DNA of 59,405 bases, from NCBI RefSeq assembly GCF_963678635.1, contig NW_026971672.1, positions 7,501 to 66,905 on the forward strand, given 5' to 3'. The notes beneath the pieces are model-generated. The model did no database searches. It worked only from the letters and a program-made list of their open reading frames with translations, and was not told where the DNA came from. Origin of the DNA: Symsagittifera roscoffensis. Lineage: Eukaryota; Xenacoelomorpha; Acoela; Convolutidae. Position numbers and translations under genes: made by a program. How positions within the stretch are numbered: the stretch's first letter is position 1; every line of letters begins with the position of its first letter. Of this stretch, positions 56,283 through 59,405 are shown piece after piece.

Positions 56283-56832
56283 ATGTTTCCATCAAAAGCG
56301 TTTCCAATGTCTGAATTGAACATTTATCAGATTTTAAAATTGAACTACTACAAAAAACTACAAGAGTGGTGGACAGATGAAGTTGATGGAGATTGTATTA
56401 GTTTTATTTTGTATAGAAACACAGAAAGTTCAATAGTTTTGTTACAAAAAGAGGAGTTCACAAAAAAGAAGAGTACTGTCAGATTTATCAACAATGTTTT
56501 TATTTAGAAGAGTTAACTCAGATTGGGTGGTCGATCAGTAAAAAACAAAACAATCGAAGAGCCTATGAAACAGAAATTGGAGATAGAAACATCAATTCGA
56601 TTACTGTTTTGAATTTGATACAATTACAAAATCCAGATTTGTCAGAATATCTTTTGATCGTTTGTCCAAATTTAATAGACTTCCGGTTGTTTTTTCTACA
56701 ATATACCAAAAAGAAAACGATAAAAACGTATATTTTGGTAATTTCTTTTTTCACTGGTTAGAAATAGAACAAATCGGAAAAATTTTGATCGAAATTTCAA
56801 AATTTGACTTGAATATCGAAAAAACAATATAA
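56283..56832 (+). pseudogene. broken gene resembling the 179-residue protein
   Basis: The first frame (MFPSKAFPMSELNIYQILK) runs to 56,507. Protein-like sequence then continues in a second frame (EELTQIGWSISKKQNNRRAY) and in a third that is open from 56,587 to TAA at 56,830 (NRLPVVFSTIYQKENDK; FHWLEIEQIGKILIEISKF). Its closing pattern, P, strands, KEN, aromatic strand, then LxEI/EFxxLxxIL helix, parallels the end of the 179-residue protein. At least two frameshifts break it. Confidence 0.45.
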
Positions 56833-56988
56833 ACTAGACAAGAAATCTCATTTATCCCACTAGGGTATCAAACTTCAAATCTTAGTTATGTTGGAAAAAT
56901 TCAATAAAATTTATTGATTAAGAAATTTCATAAACATAGTCTGGTTCTGATCTACAAAGTGTTTAAAATCTGTGATTACTTCATTCTG

Positions 56989-57341
56989 ATTGGTTATTAA
57001 CACAAATAATGTCTGTGAAAGTATCCTCAAAATCTACAAAAGTTAATGAAATTGTTGAAAAATTCATGAGAAGAAGAGCTCAACTCTGATTGGTTGACTT
57101 TAAATTTCTTGAAAATTTCATGACTTTTGAAGCTCAATTCTGATAGGTTGACATTGAATTTGTTGAAAATTAATGACTTTTGGAGCTCAATTCTGATTGA
57201 TGGACATTGAATTTGTCGAAAATCACATGACTATTGAAGCTCATTTCTGATTGGTTGATATCAGAAAAAATAAAAGTTTCCTTGTAATTAACGCTCGATT
57301 CTGATTGGTTGATACTTTAAAAAATTCCATGGTTAGATTGG
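56989..57341. promoter_or_regulatory. ~54-bp repeats each carrying an ATTGG (NF-Y-type) box
   Basis: ATTGG at 56,989, 57,089, 57,250, 57,304 and 57,337, with decayed versions at 57,143 (ATAGG) and 57,196 (ATTGA). From 57,089 to 57,304 the period is 53-54 bp, and the shared unit is AGCTCAATTCTGATTGGTTG plus an A/T-rich GAATTTGTTGAAAA stretch. Several match CTGATTGGTT fully. The array precedes the zinc-finger frame at 57,527. Confidence 0.8.
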
Positions 57342-57526
57342 ATGATTTTTATTTCAGCTAGGCTAAATAGCATATCCATTCTGATTTTTTTTCTCGTTAA
57401 AAACAATTGATTAATAAGTTTGCTGTTTTTATATACTTTTATTCATTTTTTGAGGCTATTCAACTCACCGTATCAAAAAATTTGGTACATTTTAAATCTC
57501 CCATTTAATTTTTCATTACTATTGAG

Positions 57527-57817
57527 ATGCCTTCACTCAATAGAAACGAAAGAGTTGCATGTCTTGATTGTGGCAGGGATTACACTCACAAAGATGCATC
57601 AAGACATCGTAGAACATGTGCTGTTTTGAAGTGTTCTAACTGTAATTTTTATACTTATAGCAGCGAGGAACTCGCTAATCATTTCAAGAAGAAGCATTCT
57701 CAGCATAATATTAAATTATGTGCTCAGCAGACTCCAAAAACACTTAAGGAAAATAGAAAATTTTCAAGTTTTTTTTTGAAAAACTTAGAAATTACTATGA
57801 TTATTAGTTTTTACTGA
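57527..57817 (+). CDS. zinc-finger protein homologous to the polB N-terminus
   Basis: ATG at 57,527 gives 96 residues starting MPSLNRNERVACLDCGRDY, closely matching the polB start MPALNRNEKVKCEECGQE. Two fingers are visible: CLDCGRDYTHKDASRHRRTC and CSNCNFYTYSSEELANHFKK followed by His (C2HC and C2H2 types). After about residue 75 the similarity ends and the frame becomes low-complexity, so it is either a truncated second polB gene or a small stand-alone zinc-finger gene built from that N-terminus. It reads away from the cluster, mirror-like to polB at 49.6 kb. Confidence 0.7.
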   Translation: MPSLNRNERVACLDCGRDYTHKDASRHRRTCAVLKCSNCNFYTYSSEELANHFKKKHSQHNIKLCAQQTPKTLKENRKFSSFFLKNLEITMIISFY

Positions 57818-59405
57818 TTCTGAAAAGTCTCAGCAATTGTAAAAAATCTAGACAGTAATTATAGAGTGTTTTCATTACATTACCTGAACTGTCATTTATT
57901 TTTTTATTCAAAGGTTTTGATTGATGTTAAGGACAGCAAAAATCGAGTTCAAATCGTCGTAAAGCTTTCCATGGAACTCGATCCGAAAACTTTTAATCAA
58001 CAGTAAAAACTCCCTTGGTTGCAAGCTTGCGGAGATTTGTTGTGATAAACTTGTAGTAAAGTGCATAACATATGCTAATGACTATTTAAGTATTCGCCTA
58101 AAAATTGTAAAACTTGGATATTTGGAAAACATCAACTAATTGAAAGGTTTTTTGTAGTTGCTATTTTAAATTTTTCCTTGTTTAGTGCTTGTAAAAGTGT
58201 TCATAGAGCACAGCTTTTTAAGCAGATAATGTGGTTTGACTTATTAAGAATTATGTTTTTCTATTGATTTTTTGATGATTTCAGAAAAGAAATTGATAAA
58301 TGACCTGGAAAAAATGTATATTTTGCTAAACTTTGAAAGTTTCAAGATAATGATATACATCATACCAACTAAAAAATTAGTCTAAAACAGAAATTCAGAT
58401 TTAAAACAGCATTATACAGTTATGAGCTTGAGAAAATCCTTTAAAGCTTTTCAGTAAGGGGTTTATGGTATTAATTCGGCTTCGGATTATTGATCGTTCG
58501 TTGAAACGATACATTTTTCCATCTAAAATTCAATTTTCAAGTAAAAAGTTGCTCAAATTGGATTCATTTGGTAGATAGTAGATGAAGCAGAAACTGAGAA
58601 AATGCTAAAATGAGATAGAAACTCAATTTAATCCTTAAGAGATTCGAGATACTTTTACTAAAATTTAGCTTATAAAGTATATCTTGAAAAAAAATCCGAC
58701 TTAAAATTTCTCAAAGTCTTATATTTATCCGTAATTCAATAGAACAAATTGTTATCATTTGATATATTTGGTACTTTATATGAAAGATCAAATGTTTTGA
58801 AGAAAATTTTTGAAAAGCAAACCCAATTTGTCATCTTTTGGAAGAAGATACATAAAGCATAAATCGAAAACTTGCTTTCAAGATCTACTTTTCCTTGCTA
58901 CACAATACTACATAGAATATACAACACTATATACAATACATTACTACAGTTTTACTACATAGAGTTTTTTTCTTAAAAAAATCGGAAAATTACACAATTG
59001 TTCCAGTTTGCACCTTGCTTTGCTTTGCTAAATCAATTTTTTGAGACTCGCTCTTTCAGAAGTTTTTATATTGTAGATTTTAGGAACTAGGTTCTCTTGC
59101 GTATTTCTGGAGATTTTCAGATTATAACTAATAGAGCTGCTCCTAATTTGTTCTTCGATCGTAAAAATATACCTTTATTTTCTCATTGTGTACATATAAT
59201 TTGGAATGCTTTAACTAGCACCAATTCTTTCTCACTTGGATATTTTTGAGAAAATTTCCGTCATAAATTAAGAAAAAAAGCGAGTTAATAACTTTTTTGC
59301 AAGAAACGTGATAGTTAATGATTCCAAAATGTGTATTTTTGCTTAAATAGTTTACAATAGCAACTGAACAGGGGAACCTTGAGGAAGATATTAACATTTT
59401 TTATT
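57818..59405. other. unassigned non-coding sequence
   Basis: AT-rich sequence without recognisable genes. No polymerase sequence follows the zinc-finger frame. A short run of TACTACA/TACAACA words lies near 58,905-58,960. Confidence 0.5.

Noticed and set aside
49652-57817. Search for capsid protein, packaging ATPase and adenovirus-type protease of a complete Polinton
   Set aside because: No frame long enough or with Walker or protease motifs; these genes are absent from the window.

Overview
The window is a strongly AT-rich stretch of an animal (invertebrate-like) nuclear genome, with no intact host gene that I can recognise. The evidence for an animal is the mix of mobile DNA: a BEL/Pao retrotransposon, a protein-primed DNA polymerase B of the Polinton/Maverick (adintovirus-like) group, a Tc1/mariner remnant, a tRNA-derived SINE and several MITE families. 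I cannot name the species.

Layout. 1-2,244 is a ~29-bp satellite with higher-order blocks that ends in a hairpin. 2,285-6,380 is unassigned sequence holding one ~46-bp tandem array. 6,381-12,334 is a nearly identical tandem duplication of a 2,977-bp unit, each copy carrying a perfect 56-bp palindrome. 13,805-14,750 is the first of three copies of a MITE family packed with ATAATCGATTATAA motifs. 14,810-35,610 is a very large imperfect inverted repeat with arms of roughly 9-10 kb and a 200-N assembly gap near its middle. The two arms carry different later insertions (MITEs, a Tc1 relic, a SINE), so each arm serves as the empty-site control for the other.

37.7-49.7 kb holds a decayed BEL/Pao pol gene (forward) followed by a Polinton-type polymerase B pseudogene (reverse). 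The block running from the BEL integrase through the C-terminal half of the polymerase is present twice in tandem. Stops and frameshifts are shared between the polymerase copies, so decay began before the duplication. The upstream polymerase copy keeps the catalytic DTDS motif and the longer copy reads DTYS.

49.6-57.9 kb is the most unusual part: a compact, virus-like cluster of small unrecognised genes on both strands next to the polymerase. Its control regions are dense in binding sites for animal signalling factors. One divergent promoter has seven CREB/ATF-type sites on a 60-bp period and a perfect five-unit heat-shock element. A second has paired CArG/ETS sites, an AP-1 site and a kappa-B-like site. 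Three further regions carry regularly spaced ATTGG (NF-Y-type) boxes, one pair with identical spacing in duplicated promoters. Part of the cluster is duplicated (a small membrane protein, an ATTGG promoter and an acidic-tailed protein), and an isolated zinc-finger ORF at 57.5 kb matches the polymerase N-terminus. I read this as an endogenised Polinton/adintovirus-like element, partly decayed and rearranged, whose early-type promoters appear wired to cAMP, heat-shock, serum/AP-1 and NF-Y signals. I see no capsid, packaging ATPase or maturation protease gene, so the element is incomplete here.
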